Shown one piece after another: positions 35,796 to 47,657 of a stretch of DNA of 64,000 bases. The translations under genes and the position numbers were made by a program. How positions within the stretch are numbered: the first letter of the stretch is position 1; every line of letters begins with the position of its first letter. The stretch is taken from contig JAPDRO010000008.1 of NCBI GenBank assembly GCA_030247885.1, positions 930,001 to 994,000 of the forward strand. The letters are read 5' to 3'. This DNA is from Taxawa tesnikishii (nom. ined.). Lineage: Eukaryota > Ascomycota > Dothideomycetes > Dothideales. The notes beneath the pieces were generated by a model. The model saw only the letters and a program-made list of their open reading frames with translations, was not told the DNA's origin and did no database searches.

Positions 35796-38099
35796 TCATT
35801 CCGGCCAACCCCATGCTTCTCGTAAATGTACTTGTCTATCCGATACGATTAGCATAACACCGTGACAGTGATATGGGATGATACGTACGCGGCTGCTGTT
35901 GGCCATGCGTGATCCTGTTCAGTCGTGATCAGAATCTGCAGCAGCGCTTCTTGCTCTCTGCGTGTTACGAATCGATCTCCGGCCATCGCTATTGCCATAG
36001 ATGCCGGGCTTTGAGAGATTAGCTTTGTGCTTCGGTTTCGTGCGGTACGTCATTCTCATGTATGATACTTACACGTAGTTAGGGGTGTTTTGCTGTTACC
36101 AAGGGCCATGCCACAGAGCGCGTAAACATCCGTCTTGATACTCTCCTATCCAACGATTAGCTCCAGCAGTATCCTCGTCGCAGTTGTGGTTCAACTTACG
36201 TCCATCGACCTCAGCGCTGCCCTGTGAGCCGGCCCAAGCCTCGGGATACTAGGATTGTGAGCGGTCAACAGGATGTTTGCCAAATAGTAGTGCGCCCAGC
36301 CTGTGGAAATCGCGTCAGATGCAAGCCATATCTCTTCAAACACACCTCCTGGACCTGGAGGTTTGCGAAATATGGGTGTAAACGATAACGGCTTGGCCGA
36401 TATCCATTGCCCCGAATATCCCAGTAACTCGGTATATCTTGATGCTGTGAGATCATCCGTGCCGAAGCAATACCTCAGGACCTCTGCACAATGTACAATG
36501 ATTCGATTTGCCCAGGTCGCATCGTCGGCGGGGTCAAACGACCTGTCCAATTGAAGATGTTCGAGGGCTGGAATGACAGATCGTTGGTTAACGAAAGCGA
36601 CGTATATCTCTTGACGGAGGCCAACCCAAAACGCAGCTTCGCGTAGACCGCCTGTAAGGACAACGTGGTTCTGAGCGCTAATGAAAACATGGGTGCCGAG
36701 CAGGTGGCTCTGTGTATCCGTTCCAGAAACAGGCACTACAGGAAAGACAAATCAGAGTTTGGCAGGTTTCCTGAAGGATGCGCAAGGAAAGACTTACCTT
36801 CAATCTCTTCCAAGTACCGTAGGATAACAGTTGCAGCCATGAGGTTCTCGTCGAAGACGGCGGCATCATCATCCAGCATGGGTATAAGATGCTTGATACA
36901 CCGATCATGATATCGATCAGCTATCAAAGGACTGTAATTTGAAACCCGGCTGAGATGCTTCGCCGATGCAGCAAAGATAGCGTTGAGTAGGGTAGGGCAT
37001 TCCGCTGCTCTTTGAGGAGCTACCAAGCCGAAGTGCTTGTAGGGATCACAAAGATCGAACGATGCGCTGAGCTCAGTGATGAAGTACCTCAGGAGCTGTG
37101 CTTCCTCCTCTTCCTGCAACGGCCAGACATGCGGACTGAGATTGAAGGCGGAGAGTGATGGCGTGTAGTAGTCGGCCTCCCTTCCAACGGAGTCTATCGG
37201 CTGCTCAGGTGTAATGGCATGGCTATGGAGTGTGGGCGATACATGATGAATAGGTTGTACAATCTCTGTCGGTGTCGCCACAAAGAGGTATTGATAAGGA
37301 TCCGAGGGAGACTGGTGGGGAATCGATCCAACGGGTGAGTGAAAAGAGGGCTCCTGGGCTAATGATAGGTTGGAGATACTATTGGAAGTGGTTCCAGACC
37401 CCGTCATCCGTCTTCTCTTCGGCGACCGGGAGGTGACTGAACGTAGATCGTTTGGTGACTCGGTAGTCGAATATGTACGCAGCAATGGAGCAGCAGCTAC
37501 CGTGTCGGGCTTTGCTTGAGGGCCCGCCTCTGGCGGCGACGCAGCAGCATTGGCCGCGTCTTCTGCTGGCGTGTCTTCTTCATCAGAGTCCAGATTCTGG
37601 TCGTATATACATATCACGCCTTCTGTCTCATCCACAAACTTGAGCTTAGCGGGTGTCTTGACCCACGGCTGATCGGGCGCGAAGTTGACTTCGCTTTTGC
37701 CCGACCGTAGCCCCCTAGCACTCGCAACACTGACAAGTTGAACGGTCAGCACCGATGGGTTGATCCGGGTTCCAATCGAACTCTGATGAGGCCTTTGTGG
37801 CTCTTGAAAGCGGGTCTGGAAGCACTCACCTTGGGTTGGACTTGTGACGGAACTGTAATTTACAGCCTCTCAAACAATCTATGCCTCTTCTGGTGCATCT
37901 CGAGCAAGGGTCTTCTCCGTCGCTTCACCGCAATATCAGCAACGCTGCTGCTTCGGGCATTTATTCGGGACTGTCCTGACCACTTCAGATGCCTTTCTCG
38001 GCAGCCCTGGAAAGAAGAACATGGTCAGCAGGAGCTCGGACACATCCCGGTCACTGTTCTTCCTCTAACCAGACATCCATTCCTCGCCTTCCCTGACAT
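35796..38099 (-). CDS. Zn2Cys6 transcription factor, eight exons
   Basis: A regulator of about 615 residues. The zinc cluster reads NGCLGCRERHLKCDGEDPCS, then RCTRRGIDC (C-x2-C-x6-C-x5-C-x2-C-x6-C), followed by KLQFRHKSNP and QPWVKTPAKLKFVDETEG, a start typical of one large class of fungal regulators. The fungal-specific domain includes LLRYFITELSASFDLCDPY, and the C-terminus ends VHLREAWGWPE. Exons: 38070-38099, 37981-38006, 37830-37922, 36798-37729, 36200-36735, 36075-36145, 35889-36008, 35796-35835. Two introns cut the zinc cluster; their donors are weak (GTTAGA, GTCAGG), but only this splicing rebuilds all six cysteines. It is transcribed away from the MFS transporter, with about 0.9 kb between starts. 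Confidence 0.85.
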
Positions 38100-39014
38100 A
38101 ATATCACCGTGACACTGACGGAAAGCGAAGCATTCACACCACTCTTCATGCCACTGCACGACGGAGACGAGGGAGACGAGGCAGAAATAACCAGAAACAG
38201 CAGTGAGGGCAAAGCGGGGACGTCTGCCCAGAGCGGGCAAGCCGAAGCTCGGTCTAGTGTCGGCTTTACTGCGGCTATCTGCGCGATGAGCGGTTTGGGA
38301 AAAAAGCCGTGCGTTAGGTTTTTACTTGGCGCGTCCAAACGGCGTTTTCTTCCGCTGCTCGAAGCCGGATCAGGATCGGCTCGGCGCCGAATGCCGGATC
38401 TTCTGAAGAAGCGGAATTCCTGCCGGCAGGAAGTGGCACACACGCCATCCAGGCTTCTCAGAGTTCACTTTCTTGTCGGTGCAGGTGATCCAAGCACTCT
38501 GCTTTCCACAAGAAGTATCTCGCCATGACATGGAAGAGCCGATCTCCGCTGCTCCACCGCCCTCTACTTGCTTGTGCACACCGTTACGGTGCTACCCCAT
38601 GGCACACCCCAGATCCGATTTGGCCCATGGGGATGATGGGCTCGACAGCGCCGCGTGGGTCCAGACGGCGTACCTATGGGATGGGGGTATCGCTTTCTTC
38701 CCCTCCTGATTTGCGGGAAGACATCTTGTCCGCCCTGAGTTTCACCATCATCTGGCGTGGCGGGCACAACCGGGTCCCGACCGGCCACCTAGCCGCAGGG
38801 TATATACATGCGGGAGACGAAACGCTATGGCGGGTCACAGCATATAAGGTCGCGTGTTGCCCTCCCCATCTGTGCTCTGTTCCATCACCACCGGTCTCCA
38901 GTCTTTCACAGACCAAGCATTCACTACTCCACCTTCAACCACTCCTTAGCCCTTTAGCTCTCAGTAGCAAACCGCCCACTCTTTATCAGAACTTCCCTCG
39001 CTACAGCAAGCACA
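38100..39014. promoter_or_regulatory. Divergent promoter, regulator / MFS transporter
   Basis: About 0.9 kb shared by the Zn2Cys6 regulator (left) and the transporter (right). On the transporter side there is TATATA at 38801-38806 and a second TATA-like catataag at 38841-38848, then a CT-rich leader into the ATG. CGG triplets occur through the region. Frames that cross this interval continue into the transporter out of its true frame and are not genes. Confidence 0.5.
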
Positions 39015-40721
39015 ATGGGTGTCGCCGGTTACGTCGACGAGAAGACCACCCCGAGCACGTTGAACACCTCAGCCAAGCAAGCCTCGATGAACTCGACACC
39101 ATCGAAGACACAAAAACTGGAAGATATGCGTGGCTTGTCTCCATCACCGCCGCCATCGGTGGCATGCTCTTCGGTTACGACACCGTGAGGCAATCTCCAC
39201 TGACTCAATCATGACATCCGCTGATAAGAAACTCGCCAGGGTATCATCAGCGCAGTTCTCGTGTATATCGGCACGTCGCTCGACCACCACGACCTCTCTT
39301 CAAATGAGAAGGAATTGATCACTTCCATCACATCCGGAGCTGCCTTCTTCGGTGCCATCTTCGCCGGTACCACCGCCGACCGCTATGGCCGCAAAGTCGC
39401 CATCTACGTCGGCTGCGTTCTCTTTATCGTTGGAGCCGTCCTGCAGGCGGCCGCTTTCAGCCTTGCCCAGATGACTGTAGGACGCTTGGTCGTCGGATTC
39501 GGTGTCGGCTCTGCTGCTATGATTATTCCCATGTACATTGCCGAGGTCTCGCCTGCAAAGTACCGCGGCCGCATGATTGGTCTTGACAACATGAGCATCA
39601 CTGGTGGCCAGCTAGTGTCATACGGCATTGGTGCCGCCTTTGCGCACGTCAAGGGTGGATGGAGATACATGGTTGGGGGCGGTGCGCTCCCCGCCATCCT
39701 CCTTATCTGCCTGCTCCCATTCTGCCCAGAGTCTCCTCGTCAGCTTATTTACCACAACAAGCCTGATGAGGCGAAGGCAGTCATCCGCCGCATCTTCCCC
39801 AACGGCACGGATCTCCAGGTCGAGCAGAAGGTTCAGCACATCAGCATTCACGTTCAGCAGTCCAAGGACTTGACCGCCGGCAAGTCGCAATGGTGGATCT
39901 TGAAGCAGCTCTACGTCATTCCTGCCAACTTCCGCGCTCTGGTCGCTGCTTGCGGTCTCATGGCCATTTCCCAACTCGGTGGTTTCAACTCTCTCATGTA
40001 CTAGTAAGTTGGCCGCTGCATCCAACGCACGCCTCAGAACTGACCTTAGAACAGCTCGTCCACTCTCTTCGCATTGGTAGGCTTTTCTGACCCTGTCGCT
40101 GTCGGTACCGTCATTGCCGGAACCAACTTCTTCTTCACCTGGGTTAACCTCATGCTCGTTGACCGCATTGGACGCCGCCGCATTCTGCTCTGCACGATGC
40201 AATTCATGGGTCTTTTCCTTGTTGTTGCCGCCGTCGCCTTCCACTGGATTCCAGTGAACCACGATCTGACGCTTAGAGAGGGTGCCAAGGTCGGCGGTCC
40301 AGCTATCGTCGTCTTGGTCAGCATGATCTTCTACGTCGGGTTCTACAGTTCCGGAATGGGCAACACCGCTTGGCTGTCTTCCGAGTTTTTCCCAATGGAG
40401 GTTCGCGCCATGGGCACCATGATGCTCACCATGACCTGCTGGGGCTCCAACGTCATCGTCGCATCCACCTTCCTTACCCAGATGGAGAACACCACGCCCA
40501 GCGGTGCCTTCGGTTTCTACGCCGCCATCTGCATTCTCGGCTGGGTTGCCGTCTACTTCTGTTACCCTGAGGTCAAGGGCATGACGCTCGAGGACATTCG
40601 CGAGATCTTCCAACACGGATTCGGCGTCAAGAAGGCCCGTGAGCTGCAGAAGCTGGCCAAGATCGAGGGCCCACAGCGCCGTGCCAGCTTGAGCTTGAGC
40701 ACGAAGAATGAGACTGTGTGA
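39015..40721 (+). CDS. MFS sugar/inositol transporter
   Basis: A plasma-membrane sugar porter with 12 expected membrane segments and about 533 residues. It shows family signatures: GGMLFGYDTGIISAVLVYIG, DRYGRK after segment 2, VGRLVVGFGVG, PMYIAEVSPAKYRGR, PESPRQLIY at the end of the first half, and DRIGRRRI in the second half. The pattern is nearest to myo-inositol/proton symporters of the ITR group, but substrate is not settled by sequence alone. Introns: 39185-39239 and 40004-40054. The start is ATG at 39015 (MGVAGYVDEK). A run of four C at 39049-39052 shifts the frame; five C would give TTPEHVEHLSQASLDELDTI leading into the first membrane segment. Expression may depend on the divergent Zn2Cys6 regulator. 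Confidence 0.9.
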
Positions 40722-41839
40722 AGGAATGATGGTTATGGTGGACGAAAACATGAAAATATTTGTACATAGATGGCATCCGTTCGAGGTCACCGGAAACCCC
40801 TTGTAACACTCCTTCATACAGTCAATTGAGTTGATGTATTGAGAGTATGATCCAGAGCAACATTCGAACATTGTCAATCCTGTCCGTTTACCAAAGGCAT
40901 CGAATCGCACAACGTATGTATAACCGAAGATGTTGAGCAATCCATGAGTTGCTCGTTAATGACAAGGTATCTGTATCAGCTTCGGGCGTTTAGGCTAGAC
41001 GAAAATCCTGGTGAGCTTCGCTTGAAGGAGTTTGCCCAAGTGCTTTCTGCGTGAGAGAACGACAGTAGGAGTCGCGTTGAGGTGAGACGTATGGATCAAA
41101 TGACAAGCATTAACGGCGCAATGCACGCCACTATCCGTGAGCCCGACCCGTTCCACTTCCGAAAGCCACATCCCCGTACCGCTGCCAAGCGTGTCGCTGC
41201 CCGATGAAGCCAGGATACCGGGGTTTTGTGAGAGAACACGGCGTCCGAGCGAGGGGTAAGTAACATGTCGCTGCGCGCCCTCTCCGCACATGGAGACTCC
41301 CAAAGCCCCGATACAAGGGGTAAGCAGGCTTTGGGCTTACCGCAGTTGACGATCGTCGAGAGTTAGACATGCCGAGTGCAGAGCTGACTCGCGAGGAACG
41401 GTAGGTTGTTTACTCAGGTACTCGGGTACAATGGCGAACAGGGACAGTGTTGCGTTCAAGTCAAGCTCGTCCGTTATTATGCCAAGAACAGGGAGGCCTG
41501 AGACGCCGTGACGGACCTCGGGGCGGGGTGCAGCATACATTCAAAGGGATTTGCTGTAGCTGAGACGCCGTGTTGATAAATATTGGACGCCTCTGCCATG
41601 TCACGGTCGCTCAATTCATTACTCCCTCTCGCAAGGCTCGCTCGCCAAGGCGCCCTTCGTTGGAAAGAGACTCCTCGGAAATCAAACAAGACCACGAAGA
41701 CGACAAAGAAAGGCAAAGGAGACATATCGACCCCAGACCTCTGCTCAATGCTTCACCAAAAGGCGTTCATTTTATCGCAGTTCCGTTCATTTGAACTTCA
41801 GCGTTCACTGGTCGCCCGCGGAGTCCCCGCCCAGCTAAC
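40722..41839. other. Intergenic region
   Basis: About 1.1 kb with no convincing coding content. The beginning is probably transporter 3' untranslated sequence. Confidence 0.4.
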
Positions 41840-43166
41840 ATGGAAGTCTCAGGCACAGACATTTCACGTTCAGTCTCCAAAAACGAAGGCGATGGTGAAA
41901 GAAGATTCTCCAATGACCTTGCTGTCAGCATCATTATCAAACCGGAATCTGCAGTTGTCGCAAACTTCGAAGTGAACAACAGCACTAAGGAGCAGTCAAA
42001 TCCACATGCGGAGAACAATTCGATCTCACCAAGGTTCTCCGAAAACGAACTGGTTAGCGGAAAGGGATCACTCAACGGCGGCCATGATATCAGCGTTGTT
42101 AGCAGATCGGACTCTGTAACCCTCGCGGACGCTGAAGTGGAAGAGGGCATCAAGGAACAAGTCACTCCGCCTGCGAACAAGTTCGTGCCACCGACATTTC
42201 CCGAGGGAGGACGCCATGCATGGTTGGTTGTGTTCGGATCGATGCTCGTTTTGGGATGTACGCTTGATTATATTTCGACGTTTGGGTAAGCCAGCGCTCC
42301 GCTTGTACCCTTGCAGATAAAGAGACTGATTGAGATGTCGCAGTGTGTATCAGACGTACTACCAGCAGAACCAGCTTCCAGGGCAGGTCCTCGTCCGACA
42401 TTGCTTGAATAGGATCAGTGCATCTGTACTTCCAGTTCGGTTCTGAGGCGATCTTCGGGAAGCCTTTTTGACAAGTATGGTGCAAGGGTTCGCCTTCTCA
42501 TGGTACCGAGTCGCGACCTGAAGCAAGCTGACGATCACAGGCCATAATGATTCCGTCAAAAGTCGTTTATGTCTTTTCGGTCGTGATGAACAGTATCCGA
42601 AAGGAATACTACCAGTTCAGGACGTATCATCTTTCCGATCATCCTCAAAAACTCCTTCGAAGGCCGCCTGTGATTTGGATGGGGCGTTAGGATAGTCGGG
42701 TTTGACATGCTCTTTCTGCTGACCATTGCTTGCCTGTTGGTTAAGAAACGTCTACCCCCACATACCGGTTCATTGCATCACTCTTCAGACGTCTCTCTTG
42801 TGACGCATTAGCTGACAAGCTGGGCTGGATGAACACGCCGACCCGCACCGGGTTTTGCAATACCATTCTGCTTTTCAGCTGGTCGAGCGCGCACACCGAT
42901 GCCAGCTTGATTGTCCGGACTGCCTTCTTCGGATTCGCTTCTGGAGCCATCTTCTCCGTGTTTCCGGCAACATTTGCATCAGTGGCTTCCAAGCCGCAAT
43001 TGATCGGAACATACATGGGTCAAGCGGCTGGTATCTCGGCCATATCTGGGTTGACAGGTTCACCCATTACCGGAATTATTTTGCGGCTGCTTCGATGCTT
43101 GTTGGATCCTTCCTGATAGGATTGGCGAGGTTCTTCCATCAGCCAAAGCTCAGCGAGAAGGCTTGA
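41840..43166 (+). pseudogene. Decayed monocarboxylate-type MFS transporter
   Basis: The N-terminal frame (149 residues) starts MEVSG, has a long polar cytosolic tail and then FPEGGRHAWLVVFGSMLVLG, the first membrane segment of MCT-type fungal transporters. After a plausible intron (from 42287 to about 42343) the sequence gives GVYQTYYQQNQLPGQ, but the expected SSSDIAWIGSVHLYFQF follows in a shifted frame with TGA in place of the tryptophan codon. The next motif (FDKYGARV) is shifted again. The C-terminal half is recognisable at 42829-43166 (SLIVRTAFFGFASGAIFSVF; KPQLIGTYMGQAAGISAISG; SFLIGLARFFHQPKLSEKA), also in two frames. With a nonsense codon as well as several shifts, this reads as true decay, unlike the single-base breaks in neighbouring genes. 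Confidence 0.75.
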
Positions 43167-43848
43167 AGTGAATGCAAGTAAGTACCGGACGGCAATTCTA
43201 CGTAGGCGTTGGTGAATGTTCCATTCTCGGAAGGGTAACATCGTAGCACTCGTTGGAGTCTTTTGTCAATAGCATTAGCATGAATACACAGGTTCGTGCG
43301 GCTTGACTTTGACAATGCCTCTCCGCACATGGTTTGCGATGGCGCTCCCACAGCACATATATCTTGTAAAGCAAGCATCATGGAATGTCGTCCAGGTTGG
43401 GTACAAAAGCAAAGAATGGCGGATTGGAGCCTAAGTATCCTGCTGTTCGACGCTAATCCGATGCAATGCTTGGCTGCCATATTCGGAGGATCTGACCTTC
43501 TCAATACCATGTTGATGCAGAGGTGTGTTGATTTTGTGTACTGTCAGGTTTGCTGATGTGAATTTTGCTCAATACTCTCATACTGACACAGGACCATCGA
43601 CGTCGCGCACATACAGTCTTGCATTCCGCAAGCCCTGCAACTTGATAATATATACTGTGCATCTAGCTTGCCTGCATCAATTCTTGTGCATGATAGAGCT
43701 AGTCTTGTTTCACGTAGGCCTATCCATCCATGAGTATCCCGAGGGTTAATGGAACCTCGCAACGCCGGACGCCAATGCAATCCGACAAATCCATGTTTCC
43801 CATTCGATCCCCAACGCCATGCTATGCATGAAAAGACCTCAGCCTCCC
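43167..43848. other. Intergenic region
   Basis: About 0.7 kb between the transporter relic and TAF9, with only short frames lacking recognisable content. Confidence 0.4.
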
Positions 43849-44630
43849 TCATTCACGCGTCTCCCATCTCTCTATCCTCCCCGCACCGGATCCAAAAACA
43901 TCCTCAAACCCACCCATATCCTCATCTTCCGCCTCGGCCTCCTCCTTCGCATTGCCTTCCGCCCCATCCACCTCGACCTCCCCATTCGGCACGCTCCTCT
44001 TCCCCATCCCATCCTCCAGTGCCTTGTCCGTGTCGCCCTCCGCGTCCTCCCAGTCCTCAACTCTCCATGCATTGCCAGTCAGACAGTACCGCTCGTCCGG
44101 CAGTTGCACGCCCCATGTTTTCTCGACTTTCGGCAACACGGTCCGATTGCGCTCATTCGCCTGCTCTAACATAAACTCCTTCGGCAGCGGGCCCTGGAAC
44201 TGGTAATCCTGTCGCGACGCGATCGCTTGCCGTAGCGCGTTCACTGTGATCTCCGATCCGTCTTTGGCCGCGTCACGTCGGTTGCTGGTTGTTGTTGAGG
44301 CGTACCCTTCGGAGGAAAGTCGCAAGGCGTCAGAGAGAACGGATGAGGTGTAACGGTAGGAGAAATCGAGCAGCGCGAGGGGCACGCGCTCTTGGTAGCC
44401 TGTAGAGCTGGGTTGGATACGGTTCATAGCCTGGAGGAAGTGGAAGGGAGCTACGTACTGTGGATTCCCAGGTTGCTGAGGATCAGGTGAATGAGGCGCG
44501 CATCTCGCGGGCGCCGCGCTGTGCCATCGTCGCTGGCGGAGGTTTGAGGAAGTTGTTCCTGCGGTACGGCTGGTTTCTGATCTGCGGGTGGTGTTGTCGT
44601 GCCGTTGGGGAGGGTGGCTGGCGAGGCCAT
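43849..44630 (-). CDS. TAF9: TFIID/SAGA subunit TAF9
   Basis: Histone-fold subunit of TFIID and SAGA that pairs with TAF6 in the nucleus. Exon 1 (44459-44630) codes a Thr/Pro-rich start and the first helix (RRPRDARLIHLILSNLGIH). Intron 44400-44458 joins it to SYQERVPLALLDFSYRYTSS. The rest of the fold follows (VLSDALRLSSEGYA; EITVNALRQAIASRQDYQF), and then the conserved PLPKEFMLEQANERNRTVLP with WGVQLPDERYCLTGNAW. The C-terminal tail is acidic (AEAEDEDMGGFEDVFG). Total length is about 240 residues, usual for fungi. The frame is continuous, with no break. Confidence 0.93.
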
Positions 44631-45272
44631 TGTCGCAAGATCCGTGAGCCGTTGGGCAACTACCTGTGCGAAGCGCCTGTTATGTTGTCGGAGCGCTCGT
44701 CGTTGTGTTGGTTGTTCGTGAACTGCTATTTGGACTGTTGGACATGCGAAAGTGAAGCAAGCGTCCAGCGGCTGGACATTCTGGGGAAACCGTAACCGTG
44801 GCTAGTGATGTAGGGCTGCAGCAGCCGAGGCTTGGCGCGTTCGCAAACACCTAACCCTTCGGATAGTCCTCATCCTCTTACCAAACACGGAAAATCTGTG
44901 GGCAACAAGAACGACAAACCAGATTACAAGCTTAAACTTTGCATTTTGTCATGCTGCGCGTTTGAATCTAGTGCTTTTTGCTGCCCAAGACCTTTGGGTA
45001 TCCGGTATCTTTCGGTGCATGATAATACTGTGGATGAGGTGGATGGGAATGTGAAAGTGTTGGACGAGAGATTGTTCCGTGATCCGCCAGGTCGTTACCA
45101 CGGCATGGTGGAAGAGGGGAGCACGGCCCAATGGTTGCAGTCGCGCGGCAGACGTGTGATTGGAAAGAGCTAAGCCGTTAGAAGACTTTTACCTCGCAGC
45201 ACTCACAACACAGACGGAGAGTCAAGATATGAAAGGAGATCGACCAAACATGTCATCTGCAACCGGTGGACT
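44631..45272. other. Intergenic region between TAF9 and PWP1
   Basis: About 0.64 kb: the TAF9 promoter and the 3' region of PWP1. Short frames on the plus strand have no recognisable content. Confidence 0.45.
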
Positions 45273-47016
45273 TCAATTGTCATCGGAAAGGGGTAATATT
45301 CTACTCCTCCATCTCTTCCCAACCGCCCCCTCACCCCCTTCCTCGCCCTCATCACTGCTTTCACTATCATCATTCTCCACCCCAACCAACCTCTCCTTCA
45401 CCTCGCCCACATCCGCACTGATACCCTTGGCGCGTCCCACGAACGTCTCTCTCACAGCCTTGTTGGTGCTCGTATCCCACACCTGCACACTACCCTTGCT
45501 TCCCGCAACAGCCAACCTCCACGCGACCTCCTCGTCCGGCGCGAAGCCGGCGCTGAAGACCTTGCCCACGCCCAGATCCCTACTGACGACCATGCTAGGG
45601 CCCTGGGGGCCGATGTTCCACAGCTTGACGGTGCGGTCCGTGGAGCCCGTGGCGATGAAACCGGGAACGGCAGGGTTGACGCTGAAGCTCGAGAGACTCT
45701 TCTCGTGCGCCTGCAGCCGCCACACCGCCTTGCTCTGCGACGGGTCTGCCGGCGCGTTGCGCGCGTCGTAGCAGTGCAGGACGCCGTTTTCGGTGGACAC
45801 GTAGAAGGTGTGCTCGGAGTGCGGATCCCACTTCACGGCCTCGACGTCGCTTTCGACGCCCCAGGTCGGCTTGGCGGCGTCTGGTGCGCGTACGTCGGCT
45901 GCTACGACGCGCCGGTCGTAGGATCCGGAGAGCAGGATCGTGGATTGTGTTGGATGCCAGGAAAGACTGCAGACCTTGTCTGTGTGGTATGTGTAAGATT
46001 TGGCGCAGGAGAGGGTGCTCAGGTCCCAGAGCTTGATAGTGGTGTCGGCGGAGGCGGAGGCGAGGAGGTTGCGGTGGGCGCGGTTTGCGGCGAGCGAGAG
46101 GACGGCGTCGATGTGGTAGGCGTCGTTGGGCTTCTTGCTCTTCTTCTTCTTCTTTTTCTTCTTGCCGTCTGAGGAGGCCAAGGGTGTTGCTGCCTCGGGT
46201 GTGCTGGTCTGCCCGAGGATGGCGTTGGGATACATGCAGTCCACCGTGTCCAAGTCCCAAAGCTCGATTTCTGGATCCATAGTACCGACTGCGACAAAGT
46301 TGCCCTTGCCATCTTGTCGCTTGGACGCATCCTTGCCGACTGCGATATCTAACCACTCTACTGCAAGTGGGATGGCGGGTAACATTATGTCGTGATGTAC
46401 GTAGAGATTATCGGCTGAATCCTCGTAGACGTAGCATTCCAGATGCGCAACCTCATCTTCTATTCGTGCTGCAAGAACCATGTTGTCCGTGGGTAGGATC
46501 TGGAGCTCTTCGCGGTCCTCGTCGTCCGAAGCCTCGCCCTCTTTCAATGTGATATATGGATCTTCCGCATTCGAGGAGTGGTACGCCAGTGATTTCACGT
46601 TCCCGAACATGGACATGCCTCCCCCACCACCACTCTCATCCCCACCGTCCTCGTCCTCATCATTCTCTGGCTCGTCGTCATAGTGCTCCAGGTCGTATTC
46701 TTTGAGGTCGTCGTCGTTTAGGTCACTGGGCGCATGAAATCAATGACTGTCCGCTGGCACAAACCGACAGTTTCACTCACACGTCGCCGTCTTCGTCTGC
46801 GTCCTCTTCCTTTGCCTTCTTGCTGTCTTTAGCAATGCCACCGTTCTCAGCTTCTGCTTGCGCCTGAGCCTCTTCCAAACCCTCTTTTGCATCGTCAAGC
46901 TCGAGTTTGGCCAGCTTCGCTATCCGCTCGTATTCCTCCTCGTCGAATGTGTATTTTGTAGGGAAGGCAGCCGCATGCCCGCGCGGCACCCATGTTGTGG
47001 CTGTGATCATAGACAT
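45273..47016 (-). CDS. PWP1: WD40 ribosome-biogenesis factor Pwp1
   Basis: Nucleolar protein needed for 60S subunit assembly and rRNA processing. It starts with the conserved TATTWVPRGHAAAFPTKYTF, then an acidic segment, DNMVLAARIEDEVAHLECYV, and WD40 blades (FVAVGTMDPEIELWDLDTVD; NLLASASADTTIKLWDLSTL; STILLSGSYDRRVVAADVRA; GFIATGSTDRTVKLWNIGPQ; WRLAVAGSKGSVQVWDTSTN). Exon 1 is 46781-47016, intron 46726-46780, exon 2 45273-46725; the junction gives VDLNDDDLKEYDLEHYDDE. A lysine tract (eight K, then SKK) sits in a loop between blades, near 46130-46165. Either of two nearby ATGs could start translation (MSMITATTW or MITATTW, the latter matching the yeast start). Length is about 562 residues with no frame break. 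Confidence 0.95.
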
Positions 47017-47657
47017 GCTGAATGAATTAATTAGGCGCGTATGTGGAAGGAACAAGAGCGAAGCTCGTGAACATCGATCTCCGAAGATAATTGCGGCAAG
47101 AACCCTTGAACTTTCTGCGGCAATAACGCTTGTGCTTGGATTGCGGGGCAGTTTTTCGCGATAACGCTCGTAATGATGCAGCGATGCATACTCGGATTCT
47201 GCCGAAACCTCATCAAACACTCATCGTCGCAAGCTTGAGAGGCGCCATATGGTGCGGAGAGTGACATAGCAGAGGTCAGTCTCTGGATCTGTTGTGTGTA
47301 TCATGCTCACTGCGTACCGATGCTGTCTTCGGATGGCAACCTATCATCCGGCCTAACCACATTTAGAGACTGCGCGAGGGACCATCATTATAGATGCACT
47401 CTAATCTGCGTCACTCTCTCTTCCAAATTCTGGCGAGCTTGCACCTCGCGTTTCGCGCGTCGTAGAACAAGCTGTATATTCTCTTCACAAACTTGTGCTG
47501 TACCGGGATCGACGCACGTACCCAACATAGTGCCTATAGTCCTCTTGCCTATAGTGCTCTTGCCCAGATCAGGCGACGCCCACCTCTACGACCTCCGCCG
47601 TTGCACGTAAGTGCCTGCGATCAATCTACTGTCAGTGAAGCAGGCTTGATACAGATC
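47017..47657. promoter_or_regulatory. Divergent promoter, PWP1 / PRP16
   Basis: About 0.64 kb between the start codons of two divergent genes, one for ribosome assembly and one for splicing. A possible small intron in the PRP16 leader begins with gtaagt at 47608. No clear TATA box is seen, as expected for housekeeping promoters. Confidence 0.45.

Noticed and set aside
39618-40940. A 440-codon open frame on the minus strand across the MFS transporter
   Set aside because: It is antisense to conserved membrane segments and motifs of the transporter, spans its second intron and has no recognisable domain; the composition is a mirror of the sense codons.
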